Assembly: GCA_028694105.1 (NCBI GenBank)
Contig: JAQUUC010000014.1
Span: forward strand, 1-59,095
From: Hespellia sp.
GTDB taxonomy: Bacteria > Bacillota > Clostridia > Lachnospirales > Lachnospiraceae
Reading direction: 5' to 3'
DNA: 59,095 nt
Notes under the pieces: model-generated
What the model saw: the letters and a program-made list of their open reading frames with translations, nothing else
What the model was told of the DNA's origin: nothing
Databases searched by the model: none
Position numbers and translations under genes: made by a program
Part shown: positions 8,282 through 17,246 of the stretch, piece by piece
Layout of the letters: each line of letters begins with the position of its first letter
How positions within the stretch are numbered: the first letter of the stretch is position 1

Positions 8282-9772
8282 ATGAGAAAAGAAGAATTTC
8301 CGGTACTTCAGTTGGAACATGTGACATTTCGGTATTATGAAAATGCAAAAAGAAATATTCTGGACGATGTGTCTCTGTCCATTTTGGCAGGCGGCATTAC
8401 CGTTCTGATGGGCAGCAGTGGATGTGGAAAAAGCACATTGGCTGCTGTTTCTTGTGGATTACTTCCGGAAAATGGCGGTTATCTGGAGCAGGGCGAGATC
8501 CTTCTTTATGGAAAAAATCTTGCAGAAATGAATCAGAGCAGGCGGGCGGCGTATGTAACCATGATGTTCCAAAATCCAGATCTGCAGTTTTGCATGGACA
8601 CGCTGCGCAAAGAGATGCAGTTCTGTCTGGAAAATATTTGCGTTCCATCCAGTGAAATGGATTCGCGCATCGAAAAGGCGGTTAGGGAGCTTGGGGTGGA
8701 AGAGCTGCTGGATAAGAAGCTTCACAGTCTTTCCGGCGGAGAGAAACAAAAGGCGGCGCTTTGCTGTCTGTACGTGATGGAAAGTAAATGCATGATTTTG
8801 GATGAACCTTTTGCCAATATTGATGAAGAGGGAACCCGGGAACTGATTCAGCTTCTGACCAAGATGAAAAAGCTTCGGAATCAGACGATCATTGTGATTG
8901 ACCACCGGATGAAGCACTGGCTGGATATTGTGGATGAAATGATTCTTCTTGGCGAGGGCGGTAAGGTGCTTGCAAGAGGAATTACCAGAGAAAACATAGA
9001 AGAATGTTATCCTCTGTTCCAAAAGGAAGGTGTCTTTTATCCGGGTGTATGCCAGAGGACAACTCCGGTTCGAAACATGGAGATGGCAGCATGTCATCTG
9101 GATCAGGTGTCCATTTTGGTTGAGGCAGGAAGAGGGCGGTGGAAGCGTAAGGACAGACGCCGTCAGTTGCTTCATCAGGTAAATGTCCGGTTTCCAAAAG
9201 GTGCTATGACTGCAATTCTTGGTCCGAGTGGATGCGGCAAGACCACCTTGTTTCTGGCGATGTTAAGACAGATATCTTATGAGGGTAATATTCAATTTGG
9301 TGAGAAGGCTTGGACAAAGAAAGAACAGTTTCAGCATATGGGAATTGTATTTCAGAATCCGGCGAATCAGTTTATCACCCAGAATGTGAGGCAGGAGGTC
9401 GAGAGCAGCATAATGCAGTGGAATCCCGGCATCAAGGATGAAGAATGTGCATGCCTTGCAGACCGCATGATGGAGGAATACGGTCTTTTGCGGTTTCACA
9501 GGTATTCGCCATATATGCTGAGTCAGGGGCAGCAGCGAAGACTGGCAGTATTGTCCGTGCTGGCGGGAAAGCAGAACATCCTGCTGTTAGATGAGCCGAC
9601 CTATGGGCAGGATTACCGCTCTACGACAGCAATCATGGAACAGCTCACCGAAAAAATCCAAAAAGACGGTCTGACTGTCATCTTTACGACCCATGATGAA
9701 GAGCTTGCCCATGCATGGGCAGATAAAATTTACCGGGTGCAGGAACAGAAACTGCAGGAGGAAATGATATGA
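8282..9772 (+). CDS. ykoD: YkoD-type duplicated ECF ATPase
   Basis: A 496-residue protein containing two ABC ATPase domains in tandem. The first has Walker A GSSGCGKST, signature LSGGEKQ and Walker B MILDEPF. The second has GPSGCGKTT, a variant signature LSQGQQRR and LLLDEPT. This two-domain layout is typical of YkoD and of related duplicated ECF energising subunits. It would drive uptake through YkoE together with YkoC. The ATG at 8282 comes 12 bases after ykoE, and the 3' end overlaps ykoC by 4 bases. Confidence 0.94.
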   Translation: MRKEEFPVLQLEHVTFRYYENAKRNILDDVSLSILAGGITVLMGSSGCGKSTLAAVSCGLLPENGGYLEQGEILLYGKNLAEMNQSRRAAYVTMMFQNPDLQFCMDTLRKEMQFCLENICVPSSEMDSRIEKAVRELGVEELLDKKLHSLSGGEKQKAALCCLYVMESKCMILDEPFANIDEEGTRELIQLLTKMKKLRNQTIIVIDHRMKHWLDIVDEMILLGEGGKVLARGITRENIEECYPLFQKEGVFYPGVCQRTTPVRNMEMAACHLDQVSILVEAGRGRWKRKDRRRQLLHQVNVRFPKGAMTAILGPSGCGKTTLFLAMLRQISYEGNIQFGEKAWTKKEQFQHMGIVFQNPANQFITQNVRQEVESSIMQWNPGIKDEECACLADRMMEEYGLLRFHRYSPYMLSQGQQRRLAVLSVLAGKQNILLLDEPTYGQDYRSTTAIMEQLTEKIQKDGLTVIFTTHDEELAHAWADKIYRVQEQKLQEEMI

Positions 9773-10497
9773 AACTGGAAAAACTAAATCCTTCCGTGAA
9801 AGCAGCCACGGTCTTATGCAGCGTAATTATGCTTTCGTTTCAATACAATATTACATTGAATCTTACGGTGTTTTTCAGCTGTCTGTTGTTACTGCTGTTT
9901 TTTTCCAATGCGCGAATCAAACATATCATCGTCATTCTGGCTCCGGCCCTTCTGGCAGCCTTTGGTATGTTTATGATGGGGCTTTATTATGCAAAAGGAA
10001 ATAGTATCACATCCGCGGAGCTTACGGAGCTTTCGGCGGTGCCCTATGCAGTGAGGGCAGCAATGTCTACGAATCTGAAAAGTGCGCTGCAGCTTGGAAC
10101 CAGAATTCTGTCTTATGCAGGCCTTGGCATTTTATTTGCCCTGTCTACAGATGGAGAGGAATTTATCAGCAGCCTCATGCACCAGTGTCATCTGTCCCCC
10201 AAATTTGCATATGGAATTTTGGCGGCATTTCATCTGATGCCGAGCATGGTGCGGGAATTTTCGCAGGCGAGGCTGGCACTTCGAACCAGAGGAATGCACG
10301 TGGGTCCATTTTCGCTAAAACCGGTTTTTGCCATGCTTGTCAATAGTATACGGTGGTCTGAAAGTATGGCAATGGCGATGGAATCCAAAGGCTTTGCAGG
10401 AAATGAACCTCGTACATTCTATTCGGTAACAAAGGTACACTGGTATGATCTGGTGTTCTCGGTGGTATGTATTGGCAGCATTTTGATCTTTATTTGA
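9769..10497 (+). CDS. ykoC: YkoC-type ECF transmembrane (T) component
   Basis: A 242-residue ECF T component with about five hydrophobic segments. Between residues 175 and 210 it carries the cytoplasmic coupling-helix motifs: LRTRGMH and, near residue 206, AMAMESKGF, the A-R-G-like motifs that contact the ATPases. ATGA overlap with ykoD shows translational coupling. With YkoF, YkoE and YkoD it completes the thiamine/HMP uptake system. Confidence 0.92.
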   Translation: MKLEKLNPSVKAATVLCSVIMLSFQYNITLNLTVFFSCLLLLLFFSNARIKHIIVILAPALLAAFGMFMMGLYYAKGNSITSAELTELSAVPYAVRAAMSTNLKSALQLGTRILSYAGLGILFALSTDGEEFISSLMHQCHLSPKFAYGILAAFHLMPSMVREFSQARLALRTRGMHVGPFSLKPVFAMLVNSIRWSESMAMAMESKGFAGNEPRTFYSVTKVHWYDLVFSVVCIGSILIFI

Positions 10498-10569
10498 TAT
10501 CTGGTTGTTATTGAAAAAAACACTTTAGCGAAGTGGTATTATATGATATGATAATACTGTAAAGCATTT

Positions 10570-10643
10570 CGGAGTATGGCGTAGCTTGGTAGCGCGTTCG
10601 GCTGGGGGCCGAGAGGTCGCAGGTTCAAATCCTGTTGCTCCGA
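10570..10643 (+). tRNA. tRNA-Pro (anticodon GGG)
   Basis: A cloverleaf of 74 nt. The acceptor CGGAGTA pairs with TGCTCCG; the anticodon stem is TTCGG/CCGAG around loop CTGGGGG (anticodon GGG); the T arm is GCAGG-TTCAAAT-CCTGT. The discriminator base is A, and CCA is not encoded. Confidence 0.93.
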
Positions 10644-10730
10644 TGAGGTTCATTTTCGTAATGGACAAAGAAAGCAGTGGCCGCATTTCCACGTGTGGTC
10701 ACAGATACTGGGAACTGTAAGGAGAATGAA

Positions 10731-11333
10731 ATGATCAGGAATATTGTATTTGACATGGGGCGTGTTCTGATAGAATATGATCCAATGAAAGTATGTAATG
10801 CATTTGTCGAGGAAAAGGACCGTGAGCAGATCTGTGATGCATTGTTCCGTGCGCCGGAGTGGATTGAGATGGACCGCGGCACGATGACAGAAGAAGATGC
10901 GATGGTAAGTGTAAAAGAACGTCTTCCAGAGCAGCGTTTAAAGGATGCTGCGCAGCAATGCATGGATCATTGGGATGAGTATAATATGTGTCCGAAAGTG
11001 GGAATGAAGGATGTGGTGACGGAGATGAAGAACAGGGGATATCACATTTATCTTCTGTCAAATGCACCGCTGCGCATAAGACGTTTCCAGCACATCATTC
11101 CGGGCATCGAGCTGTTCGATGGAATGGTTGTATCGGCAGAAGAATTGTGTATCAAACCGGAGGCGAAAATCTACGAACGTCTTTTTGAAAAATATAATCT
11201 AAATCCAAGCGAGTGCTTTTTTATTGATGACCTGCAGGTAAATGTGGATGGTGCGAAAGCATGTGGCATGGATGGCTACTGTTTTGCAGACGGCGATGTA
11301 GCACGTCTTAAACATGCACTTTTGCAGCTGTAA
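10731..11333 (+). CDS. HAD-superfamily phosphatase (YihX-like, subfamily IA)
   Basis: A 200-residue HAD hydrolase. The catalytic N-terminal motif reads FDMGRVL with nucleophile Asp8; the usual second Asp is Gly, as in YihX-type sugar-phosphate phosphatases. Motif II is LLSNAP, the lysine is in IKPEAKIYE, and motif IV is FFIDDLQVN. The ATG at 10731 has AAGGAGA just upstream, so I reject the in-frame GTG at 10677, which would extend into the tRNA spacer. The substrate is unknown, probably a small phosphorylated metabolite. Confidence 0.9.
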   Translation: MIRNIVFDMGRVLIEYDPMKVCNAFVEEKDREQICDALFRAPEWIEMDRGTMTEEDAMVSVKERLPEQRLKDAAQQCMDHWDEYNMCPKVGMKDVVTEMKNRGYHIYLLSNAPLRIRRFQHIIPGIELFDGMVVSAEELCIKPEAKIYERLFEKYNLNPSECFFIDDLQVNVDGAKACGMDGYCFADGDVARLKHALLQL

Positions 11334-11365
11334 GTTTCCTGAGATCCGAATCAATGTTCAATTTC

Positions 11366-11406
11366 CCGCGAAGAGCGCTATACGGTTTTTCCGTACGCGC
11401 TCGCGG
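11366..11406. repeat. Imperfect hairpin between convergent genes
   Basis: CCGCGA (11366-11371) pairs with TCGCGG (11401-11406), followed inward by GCGC and TACGG/CCGTA pairs, with small bulges and a TTTTT loop. It lies between the HAD gene and the convergent hydrolase. There is no T run after the stem, so a terminator role is uncertain. Nothing else was recognised in the 172 bases between the two genes. Confidence 0.4.
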
Positions 11407-11505
11407 TACAGTCAAATCCCTGGTCATAATCCGATCCGGCATATTCTATGATCGTTCTTTTCCTTGAAAAATATATCCATATGCTATTCCACACAGAAAC
11501 AGACG

Positions 11506-12255
11506 TTAGGAAAAAGCAATCAATCCGGAGAACAATGCTTCCATGTGGCCGGATTTTGTCAGCATGCACTCTGGATGCCATTGCACACCGAGTACATATG
11601 TTTCATGCGGCAATTCAATTCCCTCTATGACATGGTCGGCAGAGTGTGCGGAGACGATCAGTCCTCTCCCAAGACGGTGGACGGCCTGATGGTGATAGCT
11701 GTTCGTAAATGTTCTGACAGTCTTAAGCTGCCGGTAAAGCTGTGTGCCGTATCTGATTTTTACCAGATGGCTGGGGTCCTGCCTGCAGGGACAGTTCTGC
11801 ATGTGGCTGAAGGTCCGCTGTGGACGAAGGGAAAGATCCTGATAAATTGTGCCGCCCAAGGCAATGTTTAGAACCTGCATGCCACGGCAGATGGCAAGAA
11901 CCGGTTTGTGCGAGGACAGAATGTTCTGCATCAGCCGGATTTGAAAAATATCGAGCGATATATTTACGGAATCCGCGTCAGAGTGTGGCTGCCTGCCGAA
12001 GAGAAGCGGCGAGACATCGCCGCCGCCACAGAAGAGAAAACCGTCGCAAAGCAGAACGTATTGTCTCAGACACGAGAAGGAATGAACCAGCGGCAGCACG
12101 ACAGGGAGCCCGCCGCCGCGTTTGACGGCAGTAATGTAGGTGTCTGTTACATATTGCCGTTCTTGTGTCAGAGCGCACATGACAATACCGATGACAGGCC
12201 GCGGTTTTCGTTTTGGGGATGGAAAACTGCTGGACTGAAGAGAACCTGAGTGCAT
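11506..12255 (-). CDS. Gamma-glutamyl-gamma-aminobutyrate hydrolase-like (peptidase C26) protein
   Basis: A 249-residue class I glutamine-amidotransferase-fold hydrolase of the C26/PuuD type. It has FCGGGDVSP, the nucleophile motif AICRGMQVLNIALGG and the late GVQWHPE carrying the His-Glu pair. These enzymes cleave gamma-glutamyl bonds, for example in gamma-glutamyl-GABA, but the real substrate here is unknown. The ATG at 12255 has GGAGG nine bases upstream. It is divergent from a dipeptidase gene, so both may take part in peptide scavenging. Confidence 0.9.
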   Translation of the reverse strand: MHSGSLQSSSFPSPKRKPRPVIGIVMCALTQERQYVTDTYITAVKRGGGLPVVLPLVHSFSCLRQYVLLCDGFLFCGGGDVSPLLFGRQPHSDADSVNISLDIFQIRLMQNILSSHKPVLAICRGMQVLNIALGGTIYQDLSLRPQRTFSHMQNCPCRQDPSHLVKIRYGTQLYRQLKTVRTFTNSYHHQAVHRLGRGLIVSAHSADHVIEGIELPHETYVLGVQWHPECMLTKSGHMEALFSGLIAFS

Positions 12256-12338
12256 AGAGTGATACCTCCGGCATAAAATGTGTGTAAAACCATAGGAAAT
12301 GATACATCAAAATAATATATTCGGGGAGAAGGATGACT

Positions 12339-13331
12339 ATGAAACTGATTGATCTGCATTGTGATACGATATGGAAGCTGGAGAAGGCAGAAAGAGGATG
12401 CGGTGGAGAGAAACCGCGGCATGAAACCCTGTATCAAAACACGGGACATATTGATATTGCAGGTATGAAAAAAGCGGGAACCACGGCACAGTTTTTTGCG
12501 AATTTTATTTACAAAGAATGTTATGAAAATGATTGGGATAAGGCGTATGAAGGTGCGCTTCATATGATAGAGAGGATCAGCCGGGAAATCGATGCGGCGA
12601 AGCAGGATATGGAGCTTCTGACTTCTTATCAGCAGCTGATCAGCATGCAGGAGACATTTCCACAGAGAATCGGCGCGTTCTTAACGATTGAGGAAGGCGG
12701 TATTCTGAACGGTCATATGGAACGGCTGCATTACCTTTATAAGAAGGGGATACGTCTGATGACGCTGATATGGAATTATGAGAACTGCATCGGATATCCA
12801 AACAGTGATGATGCAGAGCGGATGCAAATGGGATTGAAGCCGTTTGGCATGGAGATTGTGGAAGAGATGAACCGGATGGGAATGATTGTGGATGTATCAC
12901 ATTTGTCGGATGGAGGTTTCTGGGATGTGGTGAAAAACAGCAAAAAACCGGTGACGGCATCACATTCGAATGCGCGGAAAATCTGCAGTGTCCGCCGTAA
13001 TCTGACGGATGAGATGTTAAAAGCACTGGGGGAGAACGGCGGTGTGGCAGGTGTGAATTTCTACCCATGCTTTGTGCGGGAAAATGCGAAATCAACGGCA
13101 GCAGATCTCGCAGTGCATGTGCAGCATATGATTCAGACGGGTGGAGAAGATTTGCCGGCAGTGGGAACAGACTTTGATGGATTCGATATTGGAGAATCGG
13201 AGATCACTCATGTCAGCCAGATGGAAAAGTTCTATGATGCGCTTGCAAAGGCCGGTCTGTCCTCAAGGCAGATTGAAAAAGTGTGCTGCGAGAATGCGCA
13301 GCGCCTGCTGGGGGCGGTTTTGTCAAAGTGA
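12339..13331 (+). CDS. Membrane dipeptidase-like zinc hydrolase (peptidase M19)
   Basis: A 330-residue renal-dipeptidase family (M19) enzyme, with a TIM-barrel fold and a binuclear zinc site. The HxD metal motif is DLHCDTIW at the N-terminus; the bridging glutamate is in IEEGG; later ligands fall in VDVSHLSD and ASHSNAR, and GTDFDGF follows. It would split dipeptides in the cytosol. ATGs lie at 12333 and 12339; GGGGAGAAGG at 12323-12332 abuts the first, so the second is better placed. Confidence 0.92.
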   Translation: MKLIDLHCDTIWKLEKAERGCGGEKPRHETLYQNTGHIDIAGMKKAGTTAQFFANFIYKECYENDWDKAYEGALHMIERISREIDAAKQDMELLTSYQQLISMQETFPQRIGAFLTIEEGGILNGHMERLHYLYKKGIRLMTLIWNYENCIGYPNSDDAERMQMGLKPFGMEIVEEMNRMGMIVDVSHLSDGGFWDVVKNSKKPVTASHSNARKICSVRRNLTDEMLKALGENGGVAGVNFYPCFVRENAKSTAADLAVHVQHMIQTGGEDLPAVGTDFDGFDIGESEITHVSQMEKFYDALAKAGLSSRQIEKVCCENAQRLLGAVLSK

Positions 13332-13368
13332 AATGATGTTCATAAAATCTTGTTAAGACAGATTTACG

Positions 13369-13397
13369 TTGAGAAGTGTGGATATTGATGCTATAAT
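13369..13397 (+). promoter_or_regulatory. Sigma-A promoter for the MATE gene
   Basis: TTGAGA (13369-13374) and TATAAT (13392-13397) with a 17-base spacer, 49 bases before the ATG of the MATE pump. Confidence 0.7.
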
Positions 13398-13445
13398 ACA
13401 AAGGCTGCTTAGAAATAGGTATGATATTGAGGAGAAGAAATATTT

Positions 13446-14813
13446 ATGGAAGAAACAAAATTAAGAGAAAACAAAATGGGAGTCCTTCCCATTCCGAAAC
13501 TGTTAATATCAATGTCGCTGCCGATGATGATATCGATGCTGGTACAGGCACTTTACAATGTCGTGGACAGCGTCTTTGTCGCACAGATCAGTGAAGATGC
13601 GCTGACCGCGGTATCGCTGGCATTTCCGGTTCAGAATCTGATGATTGCAATTGCGGCGGGGACCGGAGTTGGAATTAACGCGCTGATATCGCGGTATCTG
13701 GGAATGAAACAGTTCGAGACGGCGAATAAGGTTGCAAGAAACGGCATTTTTCTTGGAATCGCAAGCTTTCTGGTATTTGCACTTTTAGGTGCAGGTGCAG
13801 CCCATGCATTCTTTGGATTTCAGACAGACAATCAGACAATCGTAAACTATGGAACAACATATATGCGGATTATATCGATTTTTTCAATCGGAATCTTTCT
13901 GCAGGTTACATTTGAACGATTGATGCAGTCAACTGGTAAGACCATCTACAACATGATTACACAGGGAACAGGCGCTATTATTAATATTGTGTTAGATCCG
14001 ATTTTAATCTTTGGATTGTTTGGTTTTCCGCGGCTTGAGGTTGCCGGGGCAGCGATAGCAACCATTATCGGTCAGCTGGTGGCGCTTACAATGTCATTTT
14101 ACTTCAATCATGCAAAGAATAAAGAACTGGATATCCGTATGCGCGGATTCAGACCGGATAAACAGATCATTTCGCAGATTTATGCAATCGGAGTGCCATC
14201 TATTATCATGCAGTCAATCGGATCGATTATGGTTTTTGGAATGAACAAGATTTTGATGATGTTCTCATCTACCGCGACCGCAGTATTCGGTGTCTATTTT
14301 AAATTACAGAGTTTCGTATTCATGCCGGTGTTTGGATTGAATAATGGTATGATTCCGATTGTTGCTTACAATTATGGCGCGGGACACAAGAAGAGAATTC
14401 TGGATACCATCAAGTTGAGTGTGGGGATTGCAGTCGGGATTATGCTGATTGGTCTGTTAATCTTCCAGCTGGTTCCGGGAGAACTGCTCCGTCTGTTCGA
14501 TGCATCGGATCACATGCTGGAAATCGGTATTCCGGCGCTCCGGATTATCAGTCTCAGCTTTATCTTTGCCGGATACTGTATCATTATAGGCTCTGTGTTC
14601 CAAGCCTTGGGAAATGGAGTGTATAGTCTGATTGTATCGGTCGCGAGACAGCTGCTGATTATCCTGCCGGTTGCCTATACATTTGCAATGGTATTCGGAC
14701 TGCACATGGTATGGTGGGCGATTCCGATTGCGGAGATTGCATCGGTTATATTGTCAACACTGTTGTTTAAGCGGATCAACCGGCTGAAGATCAAACCGTT
14801 GGACGAAAAATAA
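13446..14813 (+). CDS. MATE family multidrug/cation antiporter
   Basis: A 455-residue MATE transporter with twelve predicted helices in two bundles. Family phrases include LPMMISMLVQALYNVVDS at the first helix and the corresponding LRIISLSFIFAGY at helix 10. It would export cationic drugs or metabolites using a Na+ or H+ gradient. A GGAGAAG ribosome binding site precedes the ATG, and a consensus promoter lies 49 bases upstream. It appears to be a single-gene transcript ended by a hairpin terminator. Confidence 0.93.
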   Translation: MEETKLRENKMGVLPIPKLLISMSLPMMISMLVQALYNVVDSVFVAQISEDALTAVSLAFPVQNLMIAIAAGTGVGINALISRYLGMKQFETANKVARNGIFLGIASFLVFALLGAGAAHAFFGFQTDNQTIVNYGTTYMRIISIFSIGIFLQVTFERLMQSTGKTIYNMITQGTGAIINIVLDPILIFGLFGFPRLEVAGAAIATIIGQLVALTMSFYFNHAKNKELDIRMRGFRPDKQIISQIYAIGVPSIIMQSIGSIMVFGMNKILMMFSSTATAVFGVYFKLQSFVFMPVFGLNNGMIPIVAYNYGAGHKKRILDTIKLSVGIAVGIMLIGLLIFQLVPGELLRLFDASDHMLEIGIPALRIISLSFIFAGYCIIIGSVFQALGNGVYSLIVSVARQLLIILPVAYTFAMVFGLHMVWWAIPIAEIASVILSTLLFKRINRLKIKPLDEK

Positions 14814-14831
14814 TGATTGTGTCACACAAAA

Positions 14832-14870
14832 ATGGGGAAATGCCTGATTATCAAGCATTTCCCTATTTTA
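14832..14870. terminator. Bidirectional Rho-independent terminator
   Basis: GGGAAATGC (14835-14843) pairs with GCATTTCCC (14855-14863), flanked by an A run on the left and TATTTTA on the right. It separates the MATE gene from the convergent GNAT operon. Confidence 0.8.
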
Positions 14871-14927
14871 AAAGTAGTGGACCTGACTGTGTCAATGTCG
14901 AACGCTCACGATTCCCCGTAATCTCGG

Positions 14928-15416
14928 TTATTTCCGCGCAACATAGTCAAATGCTATTCTTTCCCCATTGCGAACATATATAATTCCACATTTTCTAAAA
15001 CCATACTTTTCAAGTGCGGCCTGCATTGCTTTATTGTTCTGATGCGTGTCAATCCTAAGATAATCAATTCTTTCAGTACAATAATCAAAACAAGCCTTTG
15101 TTAATCCTTTCATCTTGCCCGACGAAGCAATTCTATGAATCGTTCCGTACTCTTTTTCCAGATTCCAATTTCCCTGCTCTATTACTTGATATGTTGGTTC
15201 TTCTCCTATTGTAAAGACAAACGCTCCAAGAATATCTTCATTCTGCTCTACCAAAAACAATTGTTCCTGAGAAATATCGTATCTAATTAATGCTTCATCT
15301 GGATAGCCATTCTCCCATTGATTTGGATTTCCGTTATCCTTCATGTATGCTCTTGCCATATCATATAGTTTCATTATTTTGTCTACATCACTTTTATTTG
15401 CAATTCTGATTTTCAT
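14928..15416 (-). CDS. GNAT family N-acetyltransferase
   Basis: A 162-residue GNAT-fold protein. It begins IRIANKSDVDKIMKLYD and contains a strand-rich core, DILGAFVFTIGEEPTYQV, and a late acetyl-CoA segment, RIDTHQNNKAMQAALEKYGF, split between two elements. The acceptor is unknown. AAAGGA ahead of the ATG overlaps the stop of the upstream yczE-like gene, so it is the last gene of a MarR-regulated three-gene operon read leftward. Confidence 0.9.
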   Translation of the reverse strand: MKIRIANKSDVDKIMKLYDMARAYMKDNGNPNQWENGYPDEALIRYDISQEQLFLVEQNEDILGAFVFTIGEEPTYQVIEQGNWNLEKEYGTIHRIASSGKMKGLTKACFDYCTERIDYLRIDTHQNNKAMQAALEKYGFRKCGIIYVRNGERIAFDYVARK

Positions 15417-15420
15417 TCAT

Positions 15421-16041
15421 TTATCCTTTCATAAATCGTATACTTTCCCAGATTGTATGATGATGAACTTTTGAGATTTGGAAGTCCATCATTTTGTAAA
15501 ATAGATCAATGAATACACTGATCCCAAACACATTTATCACAGTACCAATCCCGACAGTTCCACCTAGTGACCAGCCTGTCAGGAATACAGTTCCTTCAAT
15601 GGCACAACGTATCATGCCTACTGGGAGATGTGTTCTCATTGTAAGAACACTCATTAATCCATCTCTTGGACCGCATCCTAACTCACAACTGATATACAAA
15701 TAGCTTCCGATGGCATTAAACATCATACTAAGAACAAGCATCATAATTCCCTGTCCCATAGAAGCAGCATCTGGAATCAGATGAAAATAGTCAAGGACAT
15801 CGACCATAATGCCAATAAACAGCATATTATATATGGTTCCTATTCCCACTCTCAATCCCAGAAAGCTCACAATTAAAACAATCATCAGACTAATAACAAT
15901 ACTTGTCAGTCCAAAAGAAATGCCCATTTTTCTTGCTATTCCCTGATGAAATACTCCCCATGGACTCAATCCAAGATTAGAATGAATTGCAAATACGGTG
16001 CATAATGAACAAAAAAACAATCCAAGGAATAATTTAGGCAT
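15421..16041 (-). CDS. YczE/YitT-type membrane protein
   Basis: About 206 residues with five or six transmembrane helices, matching the YczE/YyaS membrane family. Typical phrases are HSNLGLSPWGVFHQG, RVGIGTIYNML and LGCGPRDGLM. Function is not established for the family. The frame is open upstream as far as a TTG at 16164, but that would overlap the MarR gene extensively. The ATG at 16041, 7 bases after the MarR stop, gives a protein starting just before the first helix, so I chose it despite a weak ribosome binding site. Confidence 0.83.
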   Translation of the reverse strand: MPKLFLGLFFCSLCTVFAIHSNLGLSPWGVFHQGIARKMGISFGLTSIVISLMIVLIVSFLGLRVGIGTIYNMLFIGIMVDVLDYFHLIPDAASMGQGIMMLVLSMMFNAIGSYLYISCELGCGPRDGLMSVLTMRTHLPVGMIRCAIEGTVFLTGWSLGGTVGIGTVINVFGISVFIDLFYKMMDFQISKVHHHTIWESIRFMKG

Positions 16042-16048
16042 ATTGTTA

Positions 16049-16474
16049 TTACTTATACGCTTCAATGTTCTGACACATCCTTTCAAGATAGTGTATAGCC
16101 TGCTGTTGCTCTTTTTTCGTAAAGCCTTTAAAACATAATTCTGCTCTGATATTTTCCTCGTCAATTATATGCTCATAAACATCGATAGCCTGCTCCGTCG
16201 GAAATAAAAGTAATACTTTCTGATTATTTTTCGGATGAATCTTAATGATATAACCTGCTTTCTCCAATTTTTGAATTGCTTTTGTAGTTGTTGATTTATC
16301 TACATTCAACATTTGTGTTAATTCCATTAAATTGCTTCCGGGATGTTCGCATACTCGAACAAGAAAAATATGCTGTCCTTTTTGTAAATTGTATTTTTTG
16401 AATTTAATATCTGATTTTGAAGCTACTATTCTGGAAATTGTTCCTATCTTTCTTAATACATTATTTTTTAACAT
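16049..16474 (-). CDS. MarR family transcriptional regulator
   Basis: A 141-residue winged-helix regulator. The recognition region reads NLMELTQMLNVDKSTTTKAI, followed by the wing residues IHPKNNQKVLLL. The ATG at 16474 has a strong AAGGAGGGG ribosome binding site. It heads an operon with a YczE-like membrane protein and a GNAT acetyltransferase. Two copies of a GTTGAA...TTCAAC-type palindrome flank its promoter, which points to autoregulation. Confidence 0.92.
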   Translation of the reverse strand: MLKNNVLRKIGTISRIVASKSDIKFKKYNLQKGQHIFLVRVCEHPGSNLMELTQMLNVDKSTTTKAIQKLEKAGYIIKIHPKNNQKVLLLFPTEQAIDVYEHIIDEENIRAELCFKGFTKKEQQQAIHYLERMCQNIEAYK

Positions 16475-16486
16475 TGCCCCTCCTTC

Positions 16487-16536
16487 GTTGAACTTTCAAC
16501 TATTTCAGAATACATCTCTTTTGTTGAAATGTCAAC
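16487..16536 (-). promoter_or_regulatory. MarR operon promoter with two palindromic operators
   Basis: On the minus strand, TTGACA (16530-16535) and TATTCT (16507-16512) are spaced 17 bases. Two related palindromes overlie it: GTTGAACTTTCAAC at 16487-16500, over the transcript start, and GTTGAAATGTCAAC at 16523-16536, over the -35. Each is followed on the plus strand by CTATTT-like sequence. Their centres are 36 bases apart. The likely ligand is the MarR protein encoded first in the operon. Confidence 0.75.
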
Positions 16537-16692
16537 TATTTGTTTTGGGAAAACAGGTGCTTTTTAACAAATACTAATTCATGATTTACACAAAAAAAGA
16601 ACAGATTACTCTGTTCTTAATTTCGATACCACGCAAAACATATTCTTGTAAATAACGATGTTATAAAAAGAGTTCGTCTTAACGTGGTCAAG

Positions 16693-17031
16693 TGGACCTG
16701 GCGGGAATCGAACCCGCGTCCAAAAGCCTATCCCATGTACTTCTACTATCATAGTCAGTTATTTAACATTCCCTCTGCCACACGAGAACTAACACCCTTG
16801 TGGTTTCAGTAGCTTCATCATACGCCCACTGACTCAAAGCTTTGCCAATGTCGTTTCTCACAAAGTCGATGCCAGATTCTTAATGTGTGAGTGCACTAAG
16901 GCTGACACGCAGCAACTAGGCTGCGAACGCTAAATTTTCGTCTGCGTTTAAATTTAATGTTGCGGTTTGACGCACCTTCCTACGGATAGCTTCTCCATCT
17001 TCAAAACCCCTGTCGAAACCAGTACAAGCCC
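16693..17031 (-). ncRNA. ssrA: tmRNA (transfer-messenger RNA)
   Basis: A 339-nt tmRNA. The tRNA-like ends pair as GGGCTTG (5' end at 17031) with CAGGTCC, followed by discriminator A at 16693; CCA is not encoded. The T arm GCGGG-TTCGATT-CCCGC and the 5' TGGTTTCGACAGGGG are diagnostic. The tag frame lies at 16963-16916 on the minus strand and reads ATLNLNADENLAFAA followed by TAG; the exact resume codon is inferred. It rescues stalled ribosomes and marks the nascent chain for proteolysis. Confidence 0.96.
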
Positions 17032-17046
17032 TAAGTGATCACTTAG
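17031..17046. repeat. 16-bp perfect palindrome abutting the tmRNA 5' end
   Basis: CTAAGTGATCACTTAG is fully self-complementary, and its first base is the 5' end of the mature tmRNA. It could be a protein site, part of the RNase P precursor leader, or chance. I could not place a convincing -10 for ssrA in it. Confidence 0.5.
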
Positions 17047-17147
17047 AATGGAAATGCAGCAGCACTTCACATATGCTGGTGTACAGACGATGTTCATTTA
17101 TTCTATGCCAAATAGAACAAAAAGTCAAGTGAATTTGCATGAAAATA

Positions 17148-17176
17148 TTGACAAAGTACGGATACAACGGTACTAT
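17148..17176 (+). promoter_or_regulatory. Sigma-A promoter of aroB
   Basis: TTGACA (17148-17153) and TACTAT (17171-17176) with a 17-base spacer, about 70 bases before the aroB start codon. Confidence 0.75.
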
Positions 17177-17246
17177 AAATGTAGTTTCGCGCTTTAAAAC
17201 AATAAAGCAAAAATAAGTGCAGAAAATTGATTTTGGAGGAAGAAAA

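Noticed and set aside
11378-11581. Small minus-strand gene of 67 codons
   Set aside because: It overlaps the end of the C26 hydrolase gene, lacks a ribosome binding site, and covers a hairpin; I could not tie it to a family.
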